Of a DNA stretch of 64,000 bases, positions 52,562 through 63,085 are shown in pieces. Source of the stretch: Patulibacter minatonensis DSM 18081 (GTDB lineage: Bacteria > Actinomycetota > Thermoleophilia > Solirubrobacterales > Solirubrobacteraceae); NCBI RefSeq assembly GCF_000519325.1, contig NZ_KI912613.1:4872171-4936170 (forward strand). The letters run 5' to 3'. Position 1 is the stretch's first letter. Each line of letters begins with the position of its first letter. The notes beneath the pieces were generated by a model. The model was not told the origin of the DNA. It made no database searches and was given only the letters and a program-made list of their open reading frames with translations. Both the position numbers and the translations under genes were made by a program.

Positions 52562-53709
52562 CAGCGATCGATCCGGTGGTGGGTGAGGCGCTCGTCGTCG
52601 ACCAGGGCCCCGAGCCCGGGCGTGGCCGGCAGCACGGCGTGGCCGCCCGTGATGTCCGGCGGCGCGACGACGAGGTCGTCGTGGAGGTCGGCGAAGTTCG
52701 TGACCTCGGCGGGGCGCCCCGCGGTGGCCGCGGAGGACGCCGCGAGCGCGATCGAGGCGAACGCGCCGATCGCGCCCTCGTACTGCGAGCCGACGACGAC
52801 CGGGACGCCGACGCCGTCGCAGAGCCCGACGATCCGCCGGGACTCCGAGAACCCGGTGCGGGCGGCCTTCACGCACACCTGGGAGACGGCGCCCTCGTGC
52901 AGCGCCGCCCGGACGGTCGGCAGGCTCGTGCAGCTCTCGTCGCCGACGAGCGGGACGGGCCACGCCTCCGCCAGTCGGCGCCGCCCCTCGGTGTCCGTGA
53001 CGTCGATCGGCTCCTCGATCGCGATCACGCCGAGCTCGAGCAGCCCGGGGGTCGCGGCGAGCGCCTGCTCGACGCTCCAGCCGCGGTTGGCGTCGACGTA
53101 GAGCCCGGCGTCGGGAAGCGCCTCGCGGACGGCGCGGACGGCGGCGACGTCGAGCTCGGGATCGCGCCCGACCTTGACCTTGAACGCCAGGACGCCGAAG
53201 CGCTCGAAGGCCTCGACGGCGTCGGCGGCCATCTCCTCCGGCGTGTCGAAGGAGACCATGTGCGCCACGGGCACCGCGTCGGCGAACCCGCCGAGCAGCC
53301 GGTGGACCGGGACGCCGAGCTCCTTGCCGCAGAGGTCCCAGATCGCGATGTCGAGCGCCCCGCGGGCCACCCGGTCGGCGCCGGGGACGTCGGCGCGGGA
53401 GGCGAGCAGCTCGCGGCGCATCGGGTCGATCCCGTGGAGGCGCGGCGCGAGGTCGCGCTCGATGCTCGCGACCATCGACTCCTGGGTGCCGCCGTAGGTG
53501 TAGGGCCGCGGTTGCGCCTCGGCGATCCCGACGTGCCCGGAGTCCGAGTGGATGCGGACGAGGACGTTGTCGGCGACCGTGATCTCGCCCGACGCGAAGC
53601 GCCCGGGCCGGCGGTAGGACAGCCGGACGGGGATCGCCTCGACGCGCACGATCCGGGTCGCGGTGGCTAGCGGGGCGGCTGCCGGGTGGGTGGCGTCGAG
53701 CGGGTCCAT
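52561..53709 (-). CDS. catB: muconate cycloisomerase
   Basis: The 382-residue enolase-superfamily enzyme has the catalytic Lys pair Lys177/Lys179 (AFKVKVG), metal ligands Asp206 (VDANRG), Glu232 (IEEP) and Asp257 (GDES), and the second base Lys281 (VKAARTG). It converts cis,cis-muconate to muconolactone. I start it at the ATG at 53709, preceded by GAGGGT; an upstream ATG would invade the divergent regulator promoter. It is the first gene of the operon. Confidence 0.93.
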   Translation of the reverse strand: MDPLDATHPAAAPLATATRIVRVEAIPVRLSYRRPGRFASGEITVADNVLVRIHSDSGHVGIAEAQPRPYTYGGTQESMVASIERDLAPRLHGIDPMRRELLASRADVPGADRVARGALDIAIWDLCGKELGVPVHRLLGGFADAVPVAHMVSFDTPEEMAADAVEAFERFGVLAFKVKVGRDPELDVAAVRAVREALPDAGLYVDANRGWSVEQALAATPGLLELGVIAIEEPIDVTDTEGRRRLAEAWPVPLVGDESCTSLPTVRAALHEGAVSQVCVKAARTGFSESRRIVGLCDGVGVPVVVGSQYEGAIGAFASIALAASSAATAGRPAEVTNFADLHDDLVVAPPDITGGHAVLPATPGLGALVDDERLTHHRIDR

Positions 53710-53762
53710 CGGGTGCACCCTCGTCGCTCGCTGTGCCGCGTGCAAGTCACAGTTCCGCTCGA

Positions 53763-53791
53763 TTGTGCGGCTTTTCCGCATGATCTAGGGT
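53763..53791 (+). promoter_or_regulatory. catR-type promoter with overlapping palindrome
   Basis: TTGTGC (53763-53768) and TAGGGT (53786-53791) form a -35/-10 pair with a 17-bp spacer, six bases before the LysR-type ATG. The palindrome TGCGG-CTTTT-CCGCA (53766-53780) overlaps the -35. It has the T-N11-A layout expected for a LysR-type site and could serve both autorepression and activation of divergent catB. Confidence 0.7.
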
Positions 53792-53797
53792 GGCCCG

Positions 53798-55805
<2,008 letters not shown>

Positions 55806-55928
55806 GCGGGGCGGGACCGGACCCGGGCGCCGCCGTCGGTCGCGGCGCCCCGACGACGTCGCGACCGGCACGCGCGGCACCCGTGAGGAGCGACGCATGC
55901 CCGCGACGCGGGCGGGTATCCCGGGCGC

Positions 55929-56720
55929 ATGCGCGTGCATCGGGCCCTGTCCCTCGCCGTCCTCGTCCCGGTCGTCGCCCTCGGAGCCTCCACAGCGGGT
56001 GCCGCCGACGGCGACGCGAAGGACCCCCGGCAGCTCCTGAAGGACGCCGCCGCGAGCCTCGCGAAGGTGAAGAGCTACCACGTCTCCGCGAGCTCGACCG
56101 ACGCGGACGGCACCCTCCGCTACACCGCCGACGTCCAGGCGTCCGGCAACGCGAACGTGACGCTGAAGGGCGCGAACGGGACGTTCCGGCTCCGAAAGGT
56201 CTCGTCGACGACCTACCTGAGCGGCGACGCCAGGTACTGGAGGAACGTCGGCGGCAAGCAGGGCGCCGCGCTCGCGAAGAAGCTCGCCGGCCGATGGATC
56301 AAGGTCGCGAAGGCGGACGCCAAGGAGTTCGCGGGGATCTTCACCGAGATCGCGCCCGAGCGGATCGCGTCGTGCCTCGTCGCTCCCGGGACGACGGGCA
56401 CGCTGACCGCCGGGAAGGCCTCCTCGGTCGGCGGCACGAAGGCCGATGTCCTCGTCGACGCCGGCGACGAGCCGGGAACCGCCCCCGGCAGGCTGTTCCT
56501 CGCGGCCTCCGGCGACCCGCTCCCGCTGCGCCTCCTCCAGACCGGCAAGGTGAAGCCGGGCGGCAAGGCGACCTCCTGCACGGACCCCGACGACACCTCG
56601 ACGGCGTCGGACCTGCGCTTCTCGAAGTTCGACGAGAAGCTCACGATCCGTGCGCCGAAGAAGGTCCTGAAGGCCCCGAGCACCGGGTCGGGCGGCGGCA
56701 GCACCGGCACGCCCGTCTGA
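55929..56720 (+). CDS. secreted LppX/LprG-like or LolA-like protein
   Basis: The 263-residue product has a signal peptide (cleavage near AGA at residue 25, no lipobox) and a mature domain beginning 'LLKDAAASLAKVKSYHVSAS', followed by long antiparallel strands. That pattern is seen in LppX/LprG and LolA-type lipid-binding half-barrels. Two cysteines may pair. It ends in a Gly/Ser tail. A TATCCC hexamer six bases before the ATG may be the -10. The ligand is unknown. Confidence 0.75.
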   Translation: MRVHRALSLAVLVPVVALGASTAGAADGDAKDPRQLLKDAAASLAKVKSYHVSASSTDADGTLRYTADVQASGNANVTLKGANGTFRLRKVSSTTYLSGDARYWRNVGGKQGAALAKKLAGRWIKVAKADAKEFAGIFTEIAPERIASCLVAPGTTGTLTAGKASSVGGTKADVLVDAGDEPGTAPGRLFLAASGDPLPLRLLQTGKVKPGGKATSCTDPDDTSTASDLRFSKFDEKLTIRAPKKVLKAPSTGSGGGSTGTPV

Positions 56721-56741
56721 CCGCCCGCCCCGGGCGGCGCG

Positions 56742-58280
56742 TCAGGCCTGCGCCGCCTGCGCCTTGTACTCGTCGACGAGCAGCCGCTTGTAGAGCTTGC
56801 CCGTGTCGTGCCGCGGGAGCTCGGCGCGGAAGTCGAGCGAGCGCGGGCACTTGACGTCGGCGAGGCGGGAGCGGCAGAGGGCGATCAGGCGCTCGGCCTC
56901 GGCGGCCTCGTCCTCCGGAGCGACCGGCTCGACCATCTGGACCACCGCGTGGACCTGCTCGCCGAAGTCCGCGTGCGGGATCCCGAAGACGGCGGCGTCG
57001 AGGACCGTGGGCTCGGAGATCAGGACGTTCTCGGCCTCCTGGGGGTACACGTTGACGCCGCCCGTGATGATCATGAAGCTCTTGCGGTCGGTCAGGTGGA
57101 GGAAGCCGTCCTCGTCCAGCCGGCCGATGTCGCCGGCCGTCGCCCAGCCCCGCGAGTCGTGCGCCTCGGCCGTCTTGACGGGATCGTTGTGGTATTCGAA
57201 CGGCGGCCCGTCGGAGAAGTAGACCGTCCCGATCTCGCCGACCGGGAGCTCCTGCCCGTCGTCACCGACGACGTGCGGGACGCCGATCGCCGCCTTGCCG
57301 ACCGTGCCCGGGTGCGAGAGCCACTGCTCGCTCGTCACCCAGGTCAGGCCGCAGGCCTCGGTCGACGCGTAGTACTCGTGGATGATCGGCCCGAGCCAGT
57401 CGATCATCTGCTGCTTCACGTCGACCGGGCACGGCGCGGCGGCGTGCATGACGACCTTCAGGCTCGAGAGGTCAGCGGCGGCACGGGTCTCCTCGGGGAG
57501 GCGGAGCAGCCGCACGAACATCGTCGGGACCATCTGGGTGTGCGTGACGCCGTGGTCCGCGATCGCCTGCAGCGCGGTCTCCGGTGTGAACTTCTCCATC
57601 ATCACGACGGTGCCGCCGAGCTGGTGGACGGCCATCGTGAAGCGCAGCGGCGCCGCGTGGTACTGCGGCGCGGGCGACAGGTAGACCGACTCCGGACCGA
57701 CGCCGAGCATGTCGCGGAGGATCGGGACGACGATGATCGGGGCCTCGTCGATCGGCACCGTCAGGTCCTTCGGCTTGATGCCCTTCGGCCGCCCGGTGGT
57801 GCCGGACGAGTAGAGCATGTCCTTGCCGCCGATCCGGACGCCCTCGATCGGCGTGGACGGGTGCTCCGCGGCGGCGTCCTCGACGGCGCGGTACCCGTCG
57901 ATCTCCCCGCCGACCGACAGCCGCGCGACGGTGTCGGGGACCAGGCCGTCGAGGGCGACGGCCGTCTCCGCGTACGCTGCGGAGACGACGAGCGCCCCGG
58001 CTCCGCAGTCCTGCACGATGTAGGCGATCTCCTCCGGCGTCAGGCGCGTGGAGATCGCGGTGTAGAGCAGCCCGGCGTAGTGGGCGCCCCACAGCAGCTC
58101 GAAGAACTCGATGGAGTTGTCGACGACGAGGGCGACGTGGTCGCCGGTCTCCAGGCCGAGCGAACGGAAGAGGTGCGAGACCCGGTTGGCGGCGGCGTCG
58201 AGCTCCCCGTAGGTGGCGCTGCGGCCCGAGACCGACAGGACGATCGCGGTGTTCTCGGGCGGATGGGCTCCGGGGTGCAT
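56742..58280 (-). CDS. AMP-dependent acyl-CoA synthetase/ligase
   Basis: The 512-residue ANL-superfamily enzyme has the phosphate-binding loop YSSGTTGRPKG (157-167), the 'YYASTEACGLTW' acyl-binding motif, 'GDIGRLDEDGFLHLTDR' and the C-terminal catalytic Lys495 (DTGKLYKR). It activates a carboxylic acid to its CoA thioester through an adenylate. The substrate (fatty or aromatic acid) is not readable. It is divergent from the LAL regulator at 58522. Confidence 0.93.
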   Translation of the reverse strand: MHPGAHPPENTAIVLSVSGRSATYGELDAAANRVSHLFRSLGLETGDHVALVVDNSIEFFELLWGAHYAGLLYTAISTRLTPEEIAYIVQDCGAGALVVSAAYAETAVALDGLVPDTVARLSVGGEIDGYRAVEDAAAEHPSTPIEGVRIGGKDMLYSSGTTGRPKGIKPKDLTVPIDEAPIIVVPILRDMLGVGPESVYLSPAPQYHAAPLRFTMAVHQLGGTVVMMEKFTPETALQAIADHGVTHTQMVPTMFVRLLRLPEETRAAADLSSLKVVMHAAAPCPVDVKQQMIDWLGPIIHEYYASTEACGLTWVTSEQWLSHPGTVGKAAIGVPHVVGDDGQELPVGEIGTVYFSDGPPFEYHNDPVKTAEAHDSRGWATAGDIGRLDEDGFLHLTDRKSFMIITGGVNVYPQEAENVLISEPTVLDAAVFGIPHADFGEQVHAVVQMVEPVAPEDEAAEAERLIALCRSRLADVKCPRSLDFRAELPRHDTGKLYKRLLVDEYKAQAAQA

Positions 58281-58521
58281 GGTCGACGGCTCCGTCGGGT
58301 CGCAGGGGTGGACCCCGACCCTCTCGCATCCGAGCGTCCGCGTGCCATGGACCGCGGGAGGGGTTCTCCTCTCCCGCACGGGCTATGCGGACCGGCTCCC
58401 GGCGCGCGACTCCGGGCGCCCGGTGCGCCGTGGGCCGCGGCCGCGGGCACTCCCCGCGCCGCCGGTGGCGTGCTCGGCTGACGCCTCGGGGCCACGCGGT
58501 ACCGGTGATAGCCTGCCCGCC

Positions 58522-61290
58522 GTGCTGGTGGGTCGCGACCACGAGCGGGCCACGATGCGTCGGCTCGTCGCCGACGCCCGGGAGGGACGGAGCGGCGTGC
58601 TCGTCCTGCACGGCGAGGCAGGCGTCGGCAAGAGCGCGTTGCTCGAGGACCTCGTCGCGGACGCCCCGGGCGTCCGGGTCCTCCGGGCCACCGGCCTCGA
58701 GCGCGAGGCGCATCTCGCGCACGCCGCGCTCGCCGAGCTGCTGGACCCGCTCCTGCACCTCCGGGACGGCCTCCCGCCCGCCCAGGCGCGGGCCCTCGGG
58801 TGCGCGCTGGCCCTCGAGGACGGGCAGGCGACGCCGTTCGCGGTCGCCGCCGGCGCGCTCAGCCTGCTGGCCGCCGGGGCCGAGGACGCCCCGACGCTCG
58901 TGGTCGTCGACGACCTGCAGTGGCTCGACGACGCCTCGCGGGGCGCGCTGCTCTTCGTCGCCCGCCGTCTGGACCGCGAAGGGCTCGCGGTCGTCCTCGC
59001 GGCCCGGGACGACGAGGGCCTCGACGTCCTCGATCTCGGCCTGCCGACGCTGCCGGTCACGGGCCTCGCCGCCGGGCCCGCCCTGCGGCTCCTCGACGAC
59101 GCCGGGATCGCCCCCGCGGTGGCCGAACGCCTCGTCGCCGCCACCGACGGGAGCCCGCTCGCGCTGCTCGAGATCCCGACGCTCCTGACGCCGGAGCAGC
59201 GGTCCGGCGCCGAGCCGCTCGACGACCCGCTGCCGATCGGACGCGACCTCGAGCACGCGTTCCGGCGCCGGATCGGGAGCCTGCCCGTCGACGCCCGCCG
59301 CGCGCTCGTCGTCGCGGCGTGCGCGGGCGACCTCCGCCCCGACGTCGTCCTCGACGCCGTGGTCGGCAGCGGTCTGGACCGCGATGCGCTCCTGCCGGCC
59401 GAGGAGGCCGGCGTGCTGCGGCTCGAGCTCCAGCGGATCGTGTTCCGTCATCCGCTCTTGCGCGCCGCGACGCTGGCCACGGCGTCGCCCGTCGCCCGGC
59501 GGGCCGCGCACCGGGCCCTGGCCGCCGTGCTGCCCGAGGACGGGACCGCGCGAGCGTGGCACCTCGGCGCCGCGGCGGAGGGCGCGGACCCGGAGGCCGC
59601 CGGCGCGCTCGCCGCCGCGGCCGCCGACGCCCGGGATCGCGGCGCGCCGGACGAGGCCGCGCGCGCATTCGCACGCGCCGCGGACCTGGAGCAGGACGGA
59701 GACGCCCGCGCCCGGCTCCTGCTCGAGGCGTCGGTGCTCGCCGCGCTGGCCTCCCGTGCGCCCGAGGCCGTCACCCACGCGCAGCGTGGTGCCGAGCTCG
59801 CCCGCGACGAGCTGCTGCGCGCGGACCTGCGCGCCGCCGGCGCCCGGGCCGACATCCGCACCGGCGCGGCGTTGTCGGGCCGCGAGGTCCTCGTGCAGGA
59901 GGGCGAGCGCCTGGTGGCGACGGACCCCGCGCGGGCCGGGATCTTCCTGCTGGAGGCCGCCGTCGTCGACATGGCCTCCGGCCGGCTGCGGCGCATGGTC
60001 GACGTCGGTGCACGAGCCGCCACGCTCGCCCGACACGCCGTTCCGCCGGTCGCCTTCCTCGCCGACACGATCGTGGCCGAGGCGCGGCTCGCGCTCGGGG
60101 AGTCCGCGGCCGGGGACGCGGCGCTCGCCGCCTCGGAGGACGTCCTGCGGGCGTTCGAGGTCGGGACCGGGCCGCCGCCGGTCGTCGCGATGGCCGCCCA
60201 CTCGTCCCTGTGGGTGGAGCGGTTCGAGCGGGCCGAGACGATCCTCGAGCGCCTGATCGGCCGCCTCCGCGACGCCAGCGCGGTCGCTGAGCTCGTCTAC
60301 CCGCTCGCCGTCCGGTCGCACCTGGCGTTCCGGCTCGGGCGACTGCCGTCCGCGCGGGCCGACGCCTCCGAGGCCGTCCGGCTGGGCGACGCCACCGGGC
60401 AGGAGCTTGTGGTCGCCCACGCCCTCGGTGCCCTGGCGGAGGTCGAGGCCGCGCTCGGCCACGACGAGGACGCCCGCGCGCACGCCGGTCGCTGCCTCGC
60501 GCTCGCGCAGGCGCAGGGCGCCGACGCCACCGCGATCTACGGCCACGGCGCCCTCGCGTTCCTCGCGTCCGGGCGCCGGGACCCCGAGGAGGCCGTCCGG
60601 CGGGCGCTCGCCGCGGCACGGTCCGAGGCCCGCACGGACAACGACGAGCCCGGCATCGTCCGCTGGGCCCCCGAGCTCGTCGAGGCGCTCTGGCGGCTCG
60701 GACGCCACGACGAGGCGCGGGAGCAGGTGGAGCGGCTGCAGCGGCAGGCCGACCGTCCGGGGCACACCTGGGCGCGGGCGGTCGTGCTGCGTTCGCGCGG
60801 GCTGCTCGCCCCCGACGACGACGTCGACGACCTGTTCGCGGCGGCTCTCGCGCTCCACGACCAGACCCCGCAGCCGCTCGAGGCCGGCCGGACGCGGCTC
60901 CTGCACGGCGAGCGGCTCCGGCGCGCGCGCCGCCCCGCCGACGCGCGCGGTCCGCTGCACGGCGCGCTGGCGACGTTCGAGCGCCTCGGGACGCCGGCGT
61001 GGATCGAGCGGGCCCGGACCGAGCTGCAGGCGTGCGGCGGCCAGGAGACGCCCGCGGTCGCGACCGTCGGAGCGGTCGAGGCGTCCGCCGCCGTCGCCGA
61101 GCTGACGCCGCAGGAGCTGCAGATCGCGCTGCACGCCGCGCGCGGGATGACCAACCGCGAGGTCGGCGCCGCGCTGTTCCTCGCCCCGAAGACCGTCGAG
61201 CACCACCTGAGCCGCACCTTCCGCAAGCTCGGCATCCGCCGCAGGGTCGAGCTGGCCGACGCCCTGCGCGCCGAGCCCGCCGTCGCGTGA
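58522..61290 (+). CDS. LAL-type LuxR transcriptional regulator with AAA ATPase domain
   Basis: The 922-residue product has Walker A GEAGVGKS (31-38), Walker B 'TLVVVDDLQWLDDAS', a TPR-like helical middle and a C-terminal LuxR helix-turn-helix ('NREVGAALFLAPKTVEHHLS'). I start it at the GTG at 58522 because a TAGCCT hexamer lies seven bases upstream and the family core begins with 'LVGRDHE' right after. It lies about 100 bp upstream of the MFS gene, and an 18-bp motif shared by the MFS and FAD-oxidase promoters makes both likely targets. Confidence 0.93.
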   Translation: MLVGRDHERATMRRLVADAREGRSGVLVLHGEAGVGKSALLEDLVADAPGVRVLRATGLEREAHLAHAALAELLDPLLHLRDGLPPAQARALGCALALEDGQATPFAVAAGALSLLAAGAEDAPTLVVVDDLQWLDDASRGALLFVARRLDREGLAVVLAARDDEGLDVLDLGLPTLPVTGLAAGPALRLLDDAGIAPAVAERLVAATDGSPLALLEIPTLLTPEQRSGAEPLDDPLPIGRDLEHAFRRRIGSLPVDARRALVVAACAGDLRPDVVLDAVVGSGLDRDALLPAEEAGVLRLELQRIVFRHPLLRAATLATASPVARRAAHRALAAVLPEDGTARAWHLGAAAEGADPEAAGALAAAAADARDRGAPDEAARAFARAADLEQDGDARARLLLEASVLAALASRAPEAVTHAQRGAELARDELLRADLRAAGARADIRTGAALSGREVLVQEGERLVATDPARAGIFLLEAAVVDMASGRLRRMVDVGARAATLARHAVPPVAFLADTIVAEARLALGESAAGDAALAASEDVLRAFEVGTGPPPVVAMAAHSSLWVERFERAETILERLIGRLRDASAVAELVYPLAVRSHLAFRLGRLPSARADASEAVRLGDATGQELVVAHALGALAEVEAALGHDEDARAHAGRCLALAQAQGADATAIYGHGALAFLASGRRDPEEAVRRALAAARSEARTDNDEPGIVRWAPELVEALWRLGRHDEAREQVERLQRQADRPGHTWARAVVLRSRGLLAPDDDVDDLFAAALALHDQTPQPLEAGRTRLLHGERLRRARRPADARGPLHGALATFERLGTPAWIERARTELQACGGQETPAVATVGAVEASAAVAELTPQELQIALHAARGMTNREVGAALFLAPKTVEHHLSRTFRKLGIRRRVELADALRAEPAVA

Positions 61291-61337
61291 GCCGGGTCAC
61301 GGACCGGGGTCCCGCCCGCGAGCACCGGGGTCGCCCC

Positions 61338-61381
61338 AGGGGCAACCCCCCGATGTGCGGACGCGGGCACCGTTCCACGAT
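61338..61381 (+). promoter_or_regulatory. shared 18-bp motif plus -10 upstream of the MFS gene
   Basis: AGGGGCAACCCCCCGATG (61338-61355) is identical to 63035-63052. It is followed by 20 bases, a -10-like CACGAT (61376-61381) and six bases to the ATG. The GGGG-CAA-CCCC core is palindromic, suited to a LuxR dimer bound next to or over the -35. Confidence 0.75.
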
Positions 61382-61387
61382 CGGTGC

Positions 61388-62797
61388 ATGCCCTCCACCA
61401 GCCCCGCCCCCTCCCGCGTCCTGACGGTCGCCGCCCTCGGCGCCGGCGTCGCGTTCGTCGACGCGACCATCGTCAACGTCGCGTTCCCCGACATCGGCCG
61501 CGACTTCCCCGGCGTCTCCCTCGACACGCTCTCCTGGGTCCTGAACGCCTACAACATCGTCTTCGCCGCGCTGCTCCTGCCCGCCGGGCGCCTGGCCGAC
61601 GTCCTCGGACGCCGGCGCATGTTCACGATAGGCGTGCTCCTCTTCACCCTCGCCTCGGGCCTCTGCGCCGTCGCACCCACCCTCCCGGTCCTGATCGGCG
61701 CCCGGGTGCTCCAGGCCGTCGGCTCGGCGATCCTCGTGCCCGCGTCGATGGCGCTGGTCGTCCAGGCCTACCAGCGGACGTCCCCGGCACGCGGGATCGC
61801 GCTGTGGAGCGCGATCGCCGCGCTGGCGGCGGGCCTCGGCCCGTCGCTCGGCGGACTCCTCGTCGAGGTCGACGGCTGGCGCCTGGCGTTCCTCGTCAAC
61901 CTGCCGATCGGTGCGCTCGTGCTCGCGCTGACGCGGGGATCGATCCCCGAGAGCCGCGGCACCGACCGACGGCTCCCCGACCTCGTCGCGTCCGGCCTGA
62001 TGGCGCTCTCGACCGCGAGCCTGACGCTCGGCATCGTCGAGGGCTCCGACTGGGGCTGGGACAGCCCGGCCGTCCTCGGCAGCTGGGTCGCGGCCGTCGT
62101 CCTCGGGCTCCTGGTCGTCGTGCGCGGCCGCGGTCGCGGCCGGGTGGCGCTGATCGACCCCCAGCTCGTCCGGGTGCGCTCGACCGCCGTGGCGAACGTC
62201 CTGACGGTCGTCGGCGCGGCCGGCTTCTACGGCTACATCCTCGTCAACGTCCTGTTCCTCACGACGATGTGGCACTGGTCGGTCCTCGACGCCGGCCTGG
62301 CGCTCACGCCCGGGCCGATCGTCGCCGCGGCCGTCGCCGGCCCGGCCGGCCGGGTCGCCGAGCGCGTCGGCGCGTTCCCCGTCATCGCCGCCGGGGCGCT
62401 CCTGTGGGCCGCCGGGATCGCGGTGCTCGTCACGGCGGTCGGCACGACGCCCGACCTGCTGGGCGAGTGGGTGCCCGCGATGCTCTTCCTGGGCGTCGGC
62501 GCGGGGACGTGCTTCCCGGTGATCGGCGGCGCGGCGGTCGCCGACGTCGACGCGGCCCGGTACGCCACGGCGACGGGCCTGAACTCGATCGCGCGGCAGC
62601 TCGGCGCCGTGATCGGGGTGGCCGTCGTCGTCGCCATCATCGGCGTCCCGACCACGCCCACCGCTGCGGCCGCCGCCTTCGACCACGCGTGGGAGTTCGC
62701 GGCGGGGTGCTTCGTCCTCGTCGCCCTGGGCTCGCCCGGCCTGCGGGTCCGGCGGGCGCGCGCCGCCGCCCGCCGCCGGGGGCTCGCCGAGGCCTGA
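61388..62797 (+). CDS. MFS transporter, DHA2 drug-exporter type
   Basis: The 469-residue membrane protein has about 14 helices. It carries the antiporter motifs of the DHA2 family: 'VDATIVNVAFPDIGRDF' in helix 1, motif A 'GRLADVLGRRRMF' and motif C-like 'AALAAGLGPSLGGLL' in helix 5. It probably exports hydrophobic compounds with proton antiport. I choose the ATG at 61388 rather than one 11 codons upstream because the latter lies inside the 18-bp promoter motif. Confidence 0.93.
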   Translation: MPSTSPAPSRVLTVAALGAGVAFVDATIVNVAFPDIGRDFPGVSLDTLSWVLNAYNIVFAALLLPAGRLADVLGRRRMFTIGVLLFTLASGLCAVAPTLPVLIGARVLQAVGSAILVPASMALVVQAYQRTSPARGIALWSAIAALAAGLGPSLGGLLVEVDGWRLAFLVNLPIGALVLALTRGSIPESRGTDRRLPDLVASGLMALSTASLTLGIVEGSDWGWDSPAVLGSWVAAVVLGLLVVVRGRGRGRVALIDPQLVRVRSTAVANVLTVVGAAGFYGYILVNVLFLTTMWHWSVLDAGLALTPGPIVAAAVAGPAGRVAERVGAFPVIAAGALLWAAGIAVLVTAVGTTPDLLGEWVPAMLFLGVGAGTCFPVIGGAAVADVDAARYATATGLNSIARQLGAVIGVAVVVAIIGVPTTPTAAAAAFDHAWEFAAGCFVLVALGSPGLRVRRARAAARRRGLAEA

Positions 62798-63034
62798 TCG
62801 TCGGTTGCCGGCGGGGGTCCGCCGAGGCCTGAACATCGGTCGCCGGTCCGCCCCGGCGATCACGCGCACGAGCGCCCGCCGGTCCGGCGGGCGCTCGTCG
62901 TCGTTCCGCCGGTGCGCGTCGTCGTCCCGCGGCCCCGAGGCGTCCGTCCGCGCGGGACGTCGGGTCCCGGCGGGACGACGCCGTCCGCAGACCACGGCTC
63001 CGCCGCGGTCGTCGGCCGTCGTCGCCGCGACAGG

Positions 63035-63078
63035 AGGGGCAACCCCCCGATGCCGCCCGGTCACGCCGGGGCCAGGAT
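63035..63078 (+). promoter_or_regulatory. shared 18-bp motif plus -10 upstream of the FAD oxidase gene
   Basis: AGGGGCAACCCCCCGATG (63035-63052) is followed by 20 bases, a -10-like CAGGAT (63073-63078) and seven bases to the ATG. The geometry is the same as at 61338-61381. The rest of the 288-bp gap after the MFS gene (62798-63034) holds nothing I can support. Confidence 0.75.
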
Positions 63079-63085
63079 CCTCGGC

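Noticed and set aside
57472-61206. 1244-codon frame on minus strand
   Set aside because: Antisense shadow of the third LAL regulator and out-of-frame overlap with the acyl-CoA synthetase.
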